Assembly (NCBI RefSeq): GCF_003345295.1
Contig: NZ_CP031055.1
Coordinates: 124,001 to 188,000 of the forward strand
Direction: 5' to 3'
DNA length: 64,000 bases
From: Vibrio splendidus
GTDB lineage: Bacteria; Pseudomonadota; Gammaproteobacteria; Enterobacterales; Vibrionaceae
Below are positions 1-8,108 of the stretch, piece by piece; the first letter of the stretch is position 1; each line of letters begins with the position of its first letter. Under the pieces are notes generated by a model. The model ran no database searches and was not told the origin of the DNA. It saw nothing but the letters and a program-made list of their open reading frames with translations. Made by a program: the position numbers and the translations under genes.

Positions 1-440
1 CTGATCGTATTAAAGAATTGATGAAGACCTCTGGCGGTAAGTACATTGCACCGCAAGTGGTTGAAGGCGCGATTGGTAAAGATCACTTTATCGAACAGAT
101 TGCCGTTATCGCTGATACGCGCAAATTCGTTTCTGCGCTGATCGTTCCTTGTTATGACTCGCTAGAAGAGTATGCCAAAGAGCTGAATATCAAGTATCAC
201 GACCGTGTTGAGCTTGTTAAACATCACCAGATTGTTGAGATGCTAGAGAAGCGCGTGAATGACTTACAGAAAGAGTTGGCTAAGTTTGAGCAAGTGAAGA
301 AATTCAAGTTGCTGCCAAAAGCATTTTCTATGGATGATGGCGAACTGACACCTACTCAAAAATTGCGTCGTAAAGTTATCAACGATAAGTATCAAGACGA
401 AATCGAAGAAATGTACAATGAAAAGCCTAAAGATAAGTAG
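1..440 (+). CDS. Long-chain acyl-CoA ligase, C-terminal part (5' end outside window)
   Basis: The reading frame is open from the first base (DRIKELMKTSGGKY onward), so this is the last ~145 residues of a longer gene. GGKYIAPQ followed by the late ELTPTQKLRRK motif, with the lysine typical of the C-terminal lid of adenylate-forming enzymes, identifies the ANL/AMP-binding superfamily. These enzymes activate fatty acids with ATP and CoA. The block resembles the eukaryote-like long-chain acyl-CoA synthetases (about 600 residues) found next to ilvIH in vibrios, more than E. coli FadD. Substrate length cannot be judged from the tail. A strong terminator follows directly, so it is not cotranscribed with ilvI. 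Confidence 0.85.
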   Translation, partial: DRIKELMKTSGGKYIAPQVVEGAIGKDHFIEQIAVIADTRKFVSALIVPCYDSLEEYAKELNIKYHDRVELVKHHQIVEMLEKRVNDLQKELAKFEQVKKFKLLPKAFSMDDGELTPTQKLRRKVINDKYQDEIEEMYNEKPKDK

Positions 441-471
441 TTTTCTGCTTAGATAAATTTTCAGTTGTTTA

Positions 472-515
472 AAAATCCCCCTACGAATGTGATTGCATTT
501 TTAGGGGGATTTTTT
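472..515 (+). terminator. Rho-independent terminator after the acyl-CoA ligase
   Basis: Arms AATCCCCCTA and TAGGGGGATT enclose an AT-rich loop and are followed by a T-run. It lies 30 bases past the ligase stop codon. Confidence 0.85.
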
Positions 516-900
516 ATGCCTGCTGACACAGCACAATGTGCGAAAGCGCACACCAATAAGGGCGTAATTAATCGATAAACCGTGATTCATTTGAATATTA
601 AGCTCTTTTTTTTAGGTGTTAATTGGTTTTTAAATCTAACTATTGGGTTTGGTTTGGGTTTTATTTAATGCTTTCAGCTAATAGTTGGTTTTTTGACGTA
701 ATTATCGGATAACAGGTGTTAGACCAGATGATAATAAAGCGTTAAAGTTGTTTCGTATTACTGTTTGTTGTTATCACGACAGACAGCCATAGCCGAAAAA
801 GTGGAAGTATTTCGAATTAGGCTACGAATAAGCCCTAGACTATGAAAAACCAGCCCAACATGTTCACCAAATATGGTTGGAAACTGGTGAGGAGAGCAAT
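516..900 (+). promoter_or_regulatory. AT-rich upstream region of ilvIH
   Basis: This 385-base stretch has no convincing gene. It is AT-rich with repeated GGTTT/TTTT tracts around 600-695. A TTGACG hexamer at 693-698 is a possible -35, but no good -10 stands at 17 bases, so the promoter is not placed with confidence. In E. coli the ilvIH upstream DNA is a large Lrp-binding region. The base composition fits a similar role here, but that is inference. I saw no leader peptide rich in Leu/Val/Ile codons, so attenuation is not supported. Confidence 0.35.
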
Positions 901-2658
901 ATGACAACAAAACCTGAAACAGCCATGTCATCCGGCGCTGAAATGTTATCCGGCGCTGAGATGGTGGTGCAGTCTCTAATTGAAGAGGGTGTAGAACAAA
1001 TCTTTGGTTACCCAGGTGGTTCTGTACTTGATATCTATGATGCGCTGCATGCTAAAACTGCTGAAATTAAACACGTATTAGTACGACACGAACAAGCCGC
1101 TACCCATATGGCAGATGGCTATACTCGTTCTACCGGTAAGCCGGGCGTAGTACTTGTGTGTTCTGGTCCAGGTGCGACCAATACCGTTACTGGTATTGCC
1201 ACAGCCTACATGGACTCAATTCCAATGATAGTTATTTCTGGTAACGTACCAAATAGCTTAATTGGTAATGACGCCTTCCAAGAGTGTGACATCGTGGGTG
1301 TATCCCGTCCGATTGTTAAACACAGCTTCCTCGTTAAGAAAGCGGAAGATATCCCTGAAGTCGTTAAAAAAGCATTCTATATTTCAACGACAGGACGTCC
1401 TGGTCCTGTGGTTATTGATCTGCCAAAAGACATCTTAAACCCACAAATCAAGCTTCCTTATGAATACCCAGAAACGATCAAAATGCGTTCATATAACCCA
1501 ACGGTTACGGGTCATAAAGGTCAGATCAAAAAGGCGCTAAAAGCCCTTCTTGAAGCGAAGAAGCCGGTACTTTATGTCGGTGGTGGTGCGGTTATTTCTG
1601 AGGCAGATAAGCCGCTGTTAAAATTAGCAGAGGCACTGAATTTACCTGTGGTAAGCACCCTAATGGGGCTTGGCGCTTTCCCTGGTACCCATAAAAACTC
1701 TTTGGGTATGTTGGGCATGCATGGTTTGTATGAAGCCAATATGGCGATGCACAATGCGGACTTGATCTTTGGTATTGGCGTACGTTTCGATGATCGAACC
1801 ACCAATAACCTAGATAAGTACTGCCCTGATGCGAAGATCATGCACATTGATATCGATCCATCTTCTATCTCTAAGAACGTTAAAGTGGATCTACCGATTG
1901 TAGGTTCAGCGGAAAAAGTACTAGAGAGCATGGTTAACCTGCTTATTGAGCAAGGTGGAACTAACGATGCAGACGCGATGGAAAGCTGGTGGAGTGAAAT
2001 TAAACAGTGGCAAGAGCGTGACTGCTTAGCGTATGACAAAACGTCTGGTCGTATTAAACCGCAACAAGTTATTGAAACACTTCATAAAGTAACCAATGGC
2101 GATGCCTATGTTGCTTCTGATGTAGGTCAACACCAAATGTTTGCTGCTTTGTACTACCCGTTTGACAAGCCACGCCGTTGGATTAACTCTGGTGGTCTAG
2201 GCACGATGGGCTTTGGCCTACCTGCTGGTATGGGCGTTAAGTTTGCGAAACCTGATGAAGAAGTTGTGATTGTTACTGGTGACGGCAGTATTCAAATGAA
2301 TATCCAAGAGCTGTCGACTGCGCTGCAATACAATATTCCCGTTAAGATTATTAACCTTAACAACCGTTTCTTAGGCATGGTAAAACAGTGGCAAGACATT
2401 GTTTATCAAGGTCGTTACTCTAATTCATATATGGACTCTGTTCCTGATTTTGCTGCGATTGCCGAGGCTTATGGCCACGTTGGCATGCGTATTTCATCTC
2501 CGGATGAACTGGAATCAGGTTTGGAAAAAGCACTGGCGATGAAAGACCGTTTGGTATTTGTCGATATCAGTGTGGATGACACCGAGCACGTATACCCAAT
2601 GCAGATCAAAGGCGAGGGTATGGATAACATGTGGCTAAGCAAAACGGAGAGAACATAA
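901..2658 (+). CDS. ilvI: Acetolactate synthase III, large (catalytic) subunit
   Basis: This is the ThDP-dependent enzyme that condenses two pyruvates to acetolactate (valine/leucine) or pyruvate with 2-oxobutyrate (isoleucine). It is cytoplasmic and works with IlvH. The 585-residue length suits the family. The N-terminal PYR domain carries the catalytic Glu (E64, in RHEQAATHMADGY), the FAD-binding middle domain follows, and the C-terminal domain has the ThDP/Mg motif starting at GDGS (residues 460-463). I chose ATG 901 because AGGAG lies 7 bases upstream; an in-frame ATG at 877 lacks such a site. The N-terminus has a tandem SSGAEM/LSGAEM duplication (see findings). ilvH begins 1 base after the stop. 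Confidence 0.95.
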   Translation: MTTKPETAMSSGAEMLSGAEMVVQSLIEEGVEQIFGYPGGSVLDIYDALHAKTAEIKHVLVRHEQAATHMADGYTRSTGKPGVVLVCSGPGATNTVTGIATAYMDSIPMIVISGNVPNSLIGNDAFQECDIVGVSRPIVKHSFLVKKAEDIPEVVKKAFYISTTGRPGPVVIDLPKDILNPQIKLPYEYPETIKMRSYNPTVTGHKGQIKKALKALLEAKKPVLYVGGGAVISEADKPLLKLAEALNLPVVSTLMGLGAFPGTHKNSLGMLGMHGLYEANMAMHNADLIFGIGVRFDDRTTNNLDKYCPDAKIMHIDIDPSSISKNVKVDLPIVGSAEKVLESMVNLLIEQGGTNDADAMESWWSEIKQWQERDCLAYDKTSGRIKPQQVIETLHKVTNGDAYVASDVGQHQMFAALYYPFDKPRRWINSGGLGTMGFGLPAGMGVKFAKPDEEVVIVTGDGSIQMNIQELSTALQYNIPVKIINLNNRFLGMVKQWQDIVYQGRYSNSYMDSVPDFAAIAEAYGHVGMRISSPDELESGLEKALAMKDRLVFVDISVDDTEHVYPMQIKGEGMDNMWLSKTERT

Positions 2659-2659
2659 T

Positions 2660-3154
2660 ATGAGACACATCCTTTCACTATTAATGGAAAACCAACCAGG
2701 TGCACTTTCTCGAGTGGTTGGCTTGTTTTCTCAGCGTGGCTACAACATCGAGTCTTTGAATGTATCTCCTACGGATGATCCAACGCTTTCTCGTCTGAAC
2801 GTCACCACTAACTCGAGCGAAATGCAGCTTGAGCAGATCCAAAAACAGCTACACAAGTTAATCGACGTACTTAAGGTACAAGAAGTGTCTGAGCTTGAGC
2901 ATATCGAGCGTGAACTTTTGATGGTAAAAGTACGCGCTAGCGGCTTTGCTCGTGCTGAAGTGAAACGCACAGCGGATATCTTTCGTGGCCAAATCGTTGA
3001 TGTGACGGCTTCGCAATATACGGTTCAAATGGCTGGCACTAGCGAGAAGCTGGATGCTTTCATTCAGGCATTGTCTGAAGTAACGGAAGTACTTGAAGTG
3101 GCTCGAAGTGGGGTTGTTGGCATCGCACGTGGTGAACGAGCGTTGAAAGCCTAA
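2660..3154 (+). CDS. ilvH: Acetolactate synthase III, small regulatory subunit
   Basis: IlvH binds the IlvI catalytic subunit, raises its activity and makes it sensitive to valine feedback. The 164 residues match the family. The N-terminal ACT domain begins MRHILSLLMENQPGALSRVVGLFSQRGYNIESL, split here as the conserved start and the GYNIESL valine-binding turn. The C-terminal half is the usual ALS small-subunit domain, ending in GVVGIARGERALKA. It starts one base after the ilvI stop, with GGAGAG inside the ilvI tail as its ribosome site, so the two are almost certainly cotranscribed and translationally close. A terminator follows. Confidence 0.96.
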   Translation: MRHILSLLMENQPGALSRVVGLFSQRGYNIESLNVSPTDDPTLSRLNVTTNSSEMQLEQIQKQLHKLIDVLKVQEVSELEHIERELLMVKVRASGFARAEVKRTADIFRGQIVDVTASQYTVQMAGTSEKLDAFIQALSEVTEVLEVARSGVVGIARGERALKA

Positions 3155-3179
3155 ACAAGAAGTATTTAAAAAATAGTTT

Positions 3180-3210
3180 AAAAGCCGCTTTTTTAAGCGG
3201 CTTTTATTTT
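3180..3210 (+). terminator. Terminator of ilvIH
   Basis: AAAGCCGCTT and AAGCGGCTTT form a stem with a T/A loop and a T-rich tail, 26 bases after the ilvH stop. Confidence 0.85.
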
Positions 3211-3228
3211 GTTAATTTCCTAGAGTGC

Positions 3229-3234
3229 TATAAT
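3229..3234 (+). promoter_or_regulatory. -10 box of the diguanylate cyclase gene
   Basis: A perfect TATAAT lies here, placing transcription start near 3241. That excludes the longer TTG start at 3236 and favours ATG 3266. No strong -35 was found at 16-18 bases (TTTTGT at 3207 is the closest). Confidence 0.6.
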
Positions 3235-3265
3235 CTTGCGCTCTCTTTTTCTTCCTGAGCTAGTA

Positions 3266-5149
3266 ATGCGAAATAAAAAATCAATAATTACATTACTAAT
3301 CATCTCAATCACACTCTGTTCAGCTGTCGCTCTATATTACTTGCAGCGATATAAAGAAGTGAAGCAGCAGAGTTTTGACTACTCGGCCAAGCAAGCCGTC
3401 CATCAATTGGTGTACGCCAAGAGAGACTACGATCTTCTTAAGACTCAATTAGTTTCCGTAATGGGCCTGTTGAGCCACAGCCAAAGCTTGGTTAACTTTG
3501 CCTCTTCTCCCTCTGACCAAACCAAAGATCTACTTGAAGAGGTTTGGCAGTCTGTCCTTGTTAATCAGAAATGGTATACACAGATCCACCTGCTAGATAT
3601 CTCGGGTAAAGAGCTGGTTCGTGTGAACTACTCCGCTGATTCAGGCCACATAACGGTACCGCAACAGCTTCAAGATAAATCTGACTCGAGCTATTTTCAA
3701 TACGCCCAAAAACTAGAAGCTGAACAAATTGGCGGCTGGGGCATTGAGCTTGAAATGGAACATGGTGAGATCACCTTCCCTTATATGCCGGTAATTCGTG
3801 TCTTTACCCCCGTAGAAACACCTGACAAAAGAGTGGGCTACCTTGTTATTAACCTCGATGTATGGGGTTTATCGTCGCGTCTTAGTTTTTCACCTGATAA
3901 TGATCTTAGAGCAGAAGTTCTTAATGAAGCGGGTTATTACATAGCGAGTAACCATAGCGGTAAGCTGTTTGGCGATTCTATTCCAGAAAGAAAAGGCTAC
4001 AACCTGAAAAACATCGCACCAAAGGCATGGGAAGCGATCTCTAATGATCAGGTGGGGCACGTTTTTGAAGATGGCAATTTGTTTGCGTTTAACACGGTGA
4101 TGCTCGCGAATAATCAAAAGGTCCATTTACTGATTCAACTTAATCAGAAACAACTGATGGATCGAGCTGAACCGAGCTTAAGTGACCTCTCTCAAGAAGA
4201 AGTGTTTGTGTTGCTAACGGTACTGGTTTTTGCATTTCCGTTTGCTTATTTAGTGACTCATTACCGACGTCGAAGTCTAGAAAGTAAGTTGGCACGTGCC
4301 GCATTGAGCGGCATGTCGGCCGTCATGATCTCTGATAAGCAGCATCGTACTATGATGATCAACAACGAGTTTGAGAACATGACGGGGTACTGCAAAACTC
4401 AAGTGATCGGTCAAAATGCATTACAGCTGTTGCTTGAAAATACCGAGCAGGCACTCTCTAGCGATTCAATCTGGCAACATTTAGAGCAAGAAGAAGTATG
4501 GGAAGGGGAAGTTCTGTGTAAGAACAAGTTACGTATCCCTTTCACCGTCATCATGCGAGTACAAGCTGTTAAGAATCGTTCTGGAAAGATCAGTTACTAT
4601 ATTACGTCCTTGGTTGACATTTCTGTTAGGAAGGAGCTTGAGGTGCGTTTGAGGATCTTAAGTGAACGAGATTCTTTGAGTAACCTTTGGAACCGCCGAA
4701 AGTTCGAAGAGCAGCTCGCGTATTATTCTCGCTTGGTCGAGCGTTACCCTAATGAAGCGACCACTTGCTTAGCTTTAGTCGATATTGATAACTTCAAACG
4801 AATCAATGACGAACTGGGCCACGATGAAGGCGACCGGGTGATTGCAAGTGTTGCAAGGCTTCTACAAGACAGCCTACGCAATACTGATTTTGTTGCTCGC
4901 GTAGGGGGGGAGGAGTTTGCATTACTGATGCCACACACCTCACTGCCGGAAGCGAAACGTGTGTTGGATCGATTACGAATAGAAATAGAGCTATCCTCAG
5001 GGACTAAAGTGACGGTGAGTGTCGGTTTCACTGATTTGACAAGCAACAGCACTCGCTCATACAAATGTGCCGATGTTGGGCTCTACGAATCTAAATCGTC
5101 TGGGCGCAATACCGTCTCTATGTGCCCTAGTCATGCTGATGTCGCTTAA
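3266..5149 (+). CDS. Membrane-anchored diguanylate cyclase (sensor-PAS-GGDEF)
   Basis: This protein probably makes cyclic di-GMP from two GTP in response to a periplasmic signal. In 627 residues I see a transmembrane segment near residues 6-24, a periplasmic sensor region of about 285 residues resembling double-Cache/LuxQ-type folds, a second transmembrane segment near 312-334, a PAS domain near 344-460, and a GGDEF domain from about 466. The active site reads GGEEF (547-551), an active variant, and an RxxD motif (RNTD, 538-541) lies five residues before it, so product inhibition is likely. There is no EAL domain. It stands alone with its own promoter. The signal is unknown. The start follows from the -10 box at 3229. 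Confidence 0.85.
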   Translation: MRNKKSIITLLIISITLCSAVALYYLQRYKEVKQQSFDYSAKQAVHQLVYAKRDYDLLKTQLVSVMGLLSHSQSLVNFASSPSDQTKDLLEEVWQSVLVNQKWYTQIHLLDISGKELVRVNYSADSGHITVPQQLQDKSDSSYFQYAQKLEAEQIGGWGIELEMEHGEITFPYMPVIRVFTPVETPDKRVGYLVINLDVWGLSSRLSFSPDNDLRAEVLNEAGYYIASNHSGKLFGDSIPERKGYNLKNIAPKAWEAISNDQVGHVFEDGNLFAFNTVMLANNQKVHLLIQLNQKQLMDRAEPSLSDLSQEEVFVLLTVLVFAFPFAYLVTHYRRRSLESKLARAALSGMSAVMISDKQHRTMMINNEFENMTGYCKTQVIGQNALQLLLENTEQALSSDSIWQHLEQEEVWEGEVLCKNKLRIPFTVIMRVQAVKNRSGKISYYITSLVDISVRKELEVRLRILSERDSLSNLWNRRKFEEQLAYYSRLVERYPNEATTCLALVDIDNFKRINDELGHDEGDRVIASVARLLQDSLRNTDFVARVGGEEFALLMPHTSLPEAKRVLDRLRIEIELSSGTKVTVSVGFTDLTSNSTRSYKCADVGLYESKSSGRNTVSMCPSHADVA

Positions 5150-5644
5150 TCTTTCATTACTCGATTAGTTTTTAATATTTCACTTGGCTTTCACTGTTTA
5201 CTTAGCTTTCACTGTTTCACTTGGCTTTCAACAGACTTAGCCCTTAAAAAGATTTACGTTTTAAGTGACTAACCACTTTCCTATCAAGCCATCTTTCTCG
5301 CTTCGTATCTTTTAAAGCTAGCCTTCAGCAGTTCCTTTCAACATCTATAATAGGAATCTCACTTTTGAGGCGACCTATGTCACAAGTCTTATGTAGTTAG
5401 ACTAAAGTCTAATGCTGATGAAAATTTGAGCTAAAATAAACAATAAGTAAACTACCTTGCTTCAGGTTGCGTCGTGTTAAGCGAACCAATAAACAGAGTG
5501 TTTACCCGATATAAAAGGGATGACACCGTTAACTTAATTCAGCTGGTTAGCTCGCCTTATCAATGGCTTGAGAGATAGCAGTAGAATTAGGTTAGCTGTA
5601 GCAAGAGTTTGGGGATCATACTGTCTGGTTAAAAGAGGCGTGGT
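5150..5644. other. Gene-poor intergenic stretch with short tandem repeats
   Basis: About 500 bases between the cyclase and the small peptide gene. It holds three imperfect 18-19 base direct repeats of the type TTTCACTTGGCTTTCACTG at 5178-5233. I see no tRNA-like fold or credible ORF. A short RNA or 5' leader for the peptide downstream is possible but not shown. Confidence 0.4.
5178..5233. repeat. Three imperfect 18-19 bp tandem repeats
   Basis: Copies at 5178-5196, 5197-5214 and 5215-5233. The first and third agree over their first 16 bases (TTTCACTTGGCTTTCA); the middle one lacks a base and reads TTAGC in place of TTGGC. The block is non-coding. Confidence 0.75.
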
Positions 5645-5776
5645 ATGTTTGTCGATTTTTTAGTGAGGTTAACCATAGGCACATTGGTCATTCTTGGCTT
5701 TCAACTGAGTGCACTGTATTTTTTACCTATGGTTGTACTGCTCAATACTCATCACAAAGAGTTTTTTGGGTGGTAG
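5645..5776 (+). CDS. Possible 43-residue single-pass membrane peptide
   Basis: I do not recognise this ORF. It runs from ATG 5645 to TAG 5776, with AGAGG about 8 bases upstream. The peptide begins MFVDFLVRLT and ends HHKEFFGW. Its middle (about residues 9-33: IGTLVILGFQLSALYFLPMV and on) is one long hydrophobic segment followed by a polar, histidine-containing tail, as in many small inner-membrane proteins. A good terminator begins 22 bases after the stop, which supports a real short transcript. Chance ORFs of this length do occur, so it needs conservation across relatives to be firm. Confidence 0.5.
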   Translation: MFVDFLVRLTIGTLVILGFQLSALYFLPMVVLLNTHHKEFFGW

Positions 5777-5797
5777 TTCAGTCGTGATACTGGAAAC

Positions 5798-5827
5798 AAA
5801 AAACGGAGCCGTTGGGCTCCGTTTTTA
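5798..5827. terminator. Bidirectional terminator (small peptide / GntR gene)
   Basis: AAACGGAGCC and GGCTCCGTTT arms around GTTG, with A-run before and T-run after, so it can stop transcription from both sides. Confidence 0.85.
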
Positions 5828-5850
5828 TTTGGTAAGAAATTACTTGAGCG

Positions 5851-6510
5851 TTATGCCGCTTCGATAACTTCTTCAATTCGTTTCATTGAACCTAGTAAAT
5901 GTTGATCAAGTAACTCTGTTGCTTGTTCTGCATTCTTAGAGAGTACTAGCTTCATGATCATTTCGTGCTCATCAATATTGAACAGATCATCAGATGCTGT
6001 TTCAGCTGACATTGCTAAGAAGCGGTAACGTTTAACTTGGTTAATAAGTTCATCAAAGAACTTAAACATGTTCTCTGAATCAGCACCTTCAAGCAACGCG
6101 ACATGGAATTGTTGGTGGCGTTCTTCCCATTCAACAGAATCAAATTCTTCTTCTACGTTCTGAAGGCGTGATAGTTTGTGGTAAGAGGTCAACACTTCTA
6201 ATTCCCAGCTTTCATCACCAGCTGAGATCGCTTTTTTAAGCAGAACGGAAGAGACCAGTCGAAGGCTTTCGTATAGGTCATTGAGTTCTTTCTTTGATAC
6301 CGGAGATACCCAGCAGCCTTTCTGTGGCTCTAGCTTTACGTATTTACTCCAAGATAACTGCACTAAGGCTTCACGAATTGGAGATGCGCCTACGTTGTAT
6401 CGTGCTTTTAGATCAGCAACAACGAGTTTTTGGCCAGGGGTTAACTCACCATTGAGAATATCTTGGCGAATCATCTTTGATACTTTGTCTGTGAGCGTAG
6501 GACTAGACAT
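5851..6510 (-). CDS. GntR-family transcriptional regulator (FCD domain)
   Basis: A 219-residue DNA-binding regulator. The N-terminal winged helix-turn-helix (about residues 5-70) contains the GntR signature around DILNGELTPGQKLVVADL and GASPIREALVQLS. The C-terminal ~130 residues are an all-helical FCD effector domain of the FadR subgroup, with metal-ligand-type histidines (EERHQQFHVALL). Such proteins usually sense small organic acids. I chose ATG 6510 because GAGG lies 6 bases upstream; the ATG at 6522 has none. It sits downstream of pykF in the same direction but behind a strong terminator. Target and ligand are unknown. Confidence 0.88.
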   Translation of the reverse strand: MSSPTLTDKVSKMIRQDILNGELTPGQKLVVADLKARYNVGASPIREALVQLSWSKYVKLEPQKGCWVSPVSKKELNDLYESLRLVSSVLLKKAISAGDESWELEVLTSYHKLSRLQNVEEEFDSVEWEERHQQFHVALLEGADSENMFKFFDELINQVKRYRFLAMSAETASDDLFNIDEHEMIMKLVLSKNAEQATELLDQHLLGSMKRIEEVIEAA

Positions 6511-6643
6511 TACAAACCTCATGCATATTTGATTCTAGTCTGCTAATCCGTCTCTTAGAAAGAGCCCATGGAAGTTAACAGTACGTGATTCTACTGTGAT
6601 TGATAATACAGCGTACTGAAAAGTTAGGCAAGATTTGTTTCAT

Positions 6644-6672
6644 AAAAAAAGAGGGCCGAAGCCCTCTTTTAT
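6644..6672 (-). terminator. Terminator of pykF
   Basis: GAGGGC-CGAA-GCCCTC hairpin flanked by A- and T-runs, just beyond the pykF stop. Confidence 0.88.
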
Positions 6673-6695
6673 ATTTTATGCGTATCGGTTCATTC

Positions 6696-8108
6696 TTATA
6701 GAACGTGAACAGATGCCGTGTTTGTAGTACCAGAAGCTACTAGAGCGCCAGAAACCATTACTACGATATCGCCTTTGTTACCTAGGCCAGATTGTAGAGC
6801 GATTTCTTTACCGTTGATGTAGAACGTGTCTGTGTTCTCGATAGAGTCAACAAGAACTGGTTTAACACCTTTAGTAAGAACTAGCTGTGCAGCTGTCTTT
6901 TCGTTAGTTGTTAGAGCAAGGATGTTTGCCGTTGGGAAGTACTTACGTACTGAACGTGCAGACTTACCGCCTTCAGTTGCAACAACGATTAGAGGAGCCG
7001 CTAGCTTCTCTGCTGTGTCTACCGCACCTTTACATACTGCTTCAGTAATGCGTAGACGTGGGCTGTCTAGACGAGAACCTAGCTCAGCTTTAAGAGCTGA
7101 ATCAGTGCGGTTCGCGATTTGAGCCATGATAGTTACAGCTTCAACTGGGTACTTACCTTTAGCAGTTTCACCAGAAAGCATTACTGCATCAGTACCATCC
7201 ATGATTGCGTTCGCAACGTCACCCGCTTCAGCACGAGTTGGACGTGGGTTGCTGATCATAGAGTCAAGCATTTGAGTTGCAGTGATAACCATCTTACGTG
7301 CGCGGTTACACTTCTCGATCATCATCTTCTGAGCGAAGATTACTTCTTCAGCTGGGATTTCAACACCTAGGTCACCACGAGCAACCATGATGCCGTCAGA
7401 AGCTTCAAGGATTGAATCGAAGTTATCGACACCTTCTTGGTTTTCAATCTTAGAAATGATGTGGATGTTCTCGCCGCCGTTAGCGTTTAGAAGCTCACGG
7501 ATTTCTTTAACGTCGTCTTCTTTACGGATGAAAGAAGCAGCTACGAAATCAACGCCTTGCTCACAACCAAACTTAAGGTCAGCTTTGTCTTTCTCAGAAA
7601 GAGCTGGAAGTTGAACAGAAACGCCAGGAAGGTTAACACCTTTGTTTTCGCCTAGAGCACCGTTGTTAAGAACTTTACACTTAACTTCAGTTTCTGTTGT
7701 TGCGATAACTTCCATTTCGATTAGGCCGTCATCAACAAGGATAGTGTTACCAGCTGTTAGGTCTTTAGCGAAACCTAGGTAAGTTACTGCTACTACGTCT
7801 TTGTTACCAACAACTGTTGCGTCAGTTGTGAAAGTGAACTCTTGACCAGCTACTAGATCTACGTCGTTACCATCTTCAAGTTTGATAGTACGGATTTCTG
7901 GACCTTTAGTATCTAGAAGGATAGCAAGTTGCTCACCTTTTTTTTCCATTACTGTACGGAAGTTCGCGATACGAGTGCCGTGTTCTGCGAAGTCACCGTG
8001 AGAGAAGTTAAGACGCATAACGTTCATGCCAGCATCTACTAGTTCAGTTAGCTTCTCTACAGATTCAGTTTTAGGGCCAATCGTACATACGATTTTGGTC
8101 TTTTTCAT
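6696..8108 (-). CDS. pykF: Pyruvate kinase I
   Basis: Last step of glycolysis: phosphoenolpyruvate and ADP to pyruvate and ATP. The 470 residues match E. coli PykF. The start MKKTKIVCTIGPKTES, the active-site Lys region IISKIENQEGV, the GDLGVEIP segment and the signature ITATQMLDSMI/RAEAGDVANAI are all present, with the C-terminal allosteric domain intact. Type I (fructose-1,6-bisphosphate activated) is inferred from length and similarity. The gene stands alone, is divergent from the DeoR gene and has a 430-base upstream region. ATG 8108 is preceded by GGAG. Confidence 0.96.
   Translation of the reverse strand: MKKTKIVCTIGPKTESVEKLTELVDAGMNVMRLNFSHGDFAEHGTRIANFRTVMEKKGEQLAILLDTKGPEIRTIKLEDGNDVDLVAGQEFTFTTDATVVGNKDVVAVTYLGFAKDLTAGNTILVDDGLIEMEVIATTETEVKCKVLNNGALGENKGVNLPGVSVQLPALSEKDKADLKFGCEQGVDFVAASFIRKEDDVKEIRELLNANGGENIHIISKIENQEGVDNFDSILEASDGIMVARGDLGVEIPAEEVIFAQKMMIEKCNRARKMVITATQMLDSMISNPRPTRAEAGDVANAIMDGTDAVMLSGETAKGKYPVEAVTIMAQIANRTDSALKAELGSRLDSPRLRITEAVCKGAVDTAEKLAAPLIVVATEGGKSARSVRKYFPTANILALTTNEKTAAQLVLTKGVKPVLVDSIENTDTFYINGKEIALQSGLGNKGDIVVMVSGALVASGTTNTASVHVL

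Noticed and set aside
516..900. Attenuator leader peptide before ilvI
   Set aside because: No short ORF rich in branched-chain codons and no terminator/antiterminator pair was found.
1572..2039. 155-codon minus-strand ORF inside ilvI
   Set aside because: Antisense shadow of a well-conserved gene, no ribosome site.
5178..5233. CRISPR-like array
   Set aside because: The units are directly adjacent, short and imperfect, without unique spacers or cas genes.
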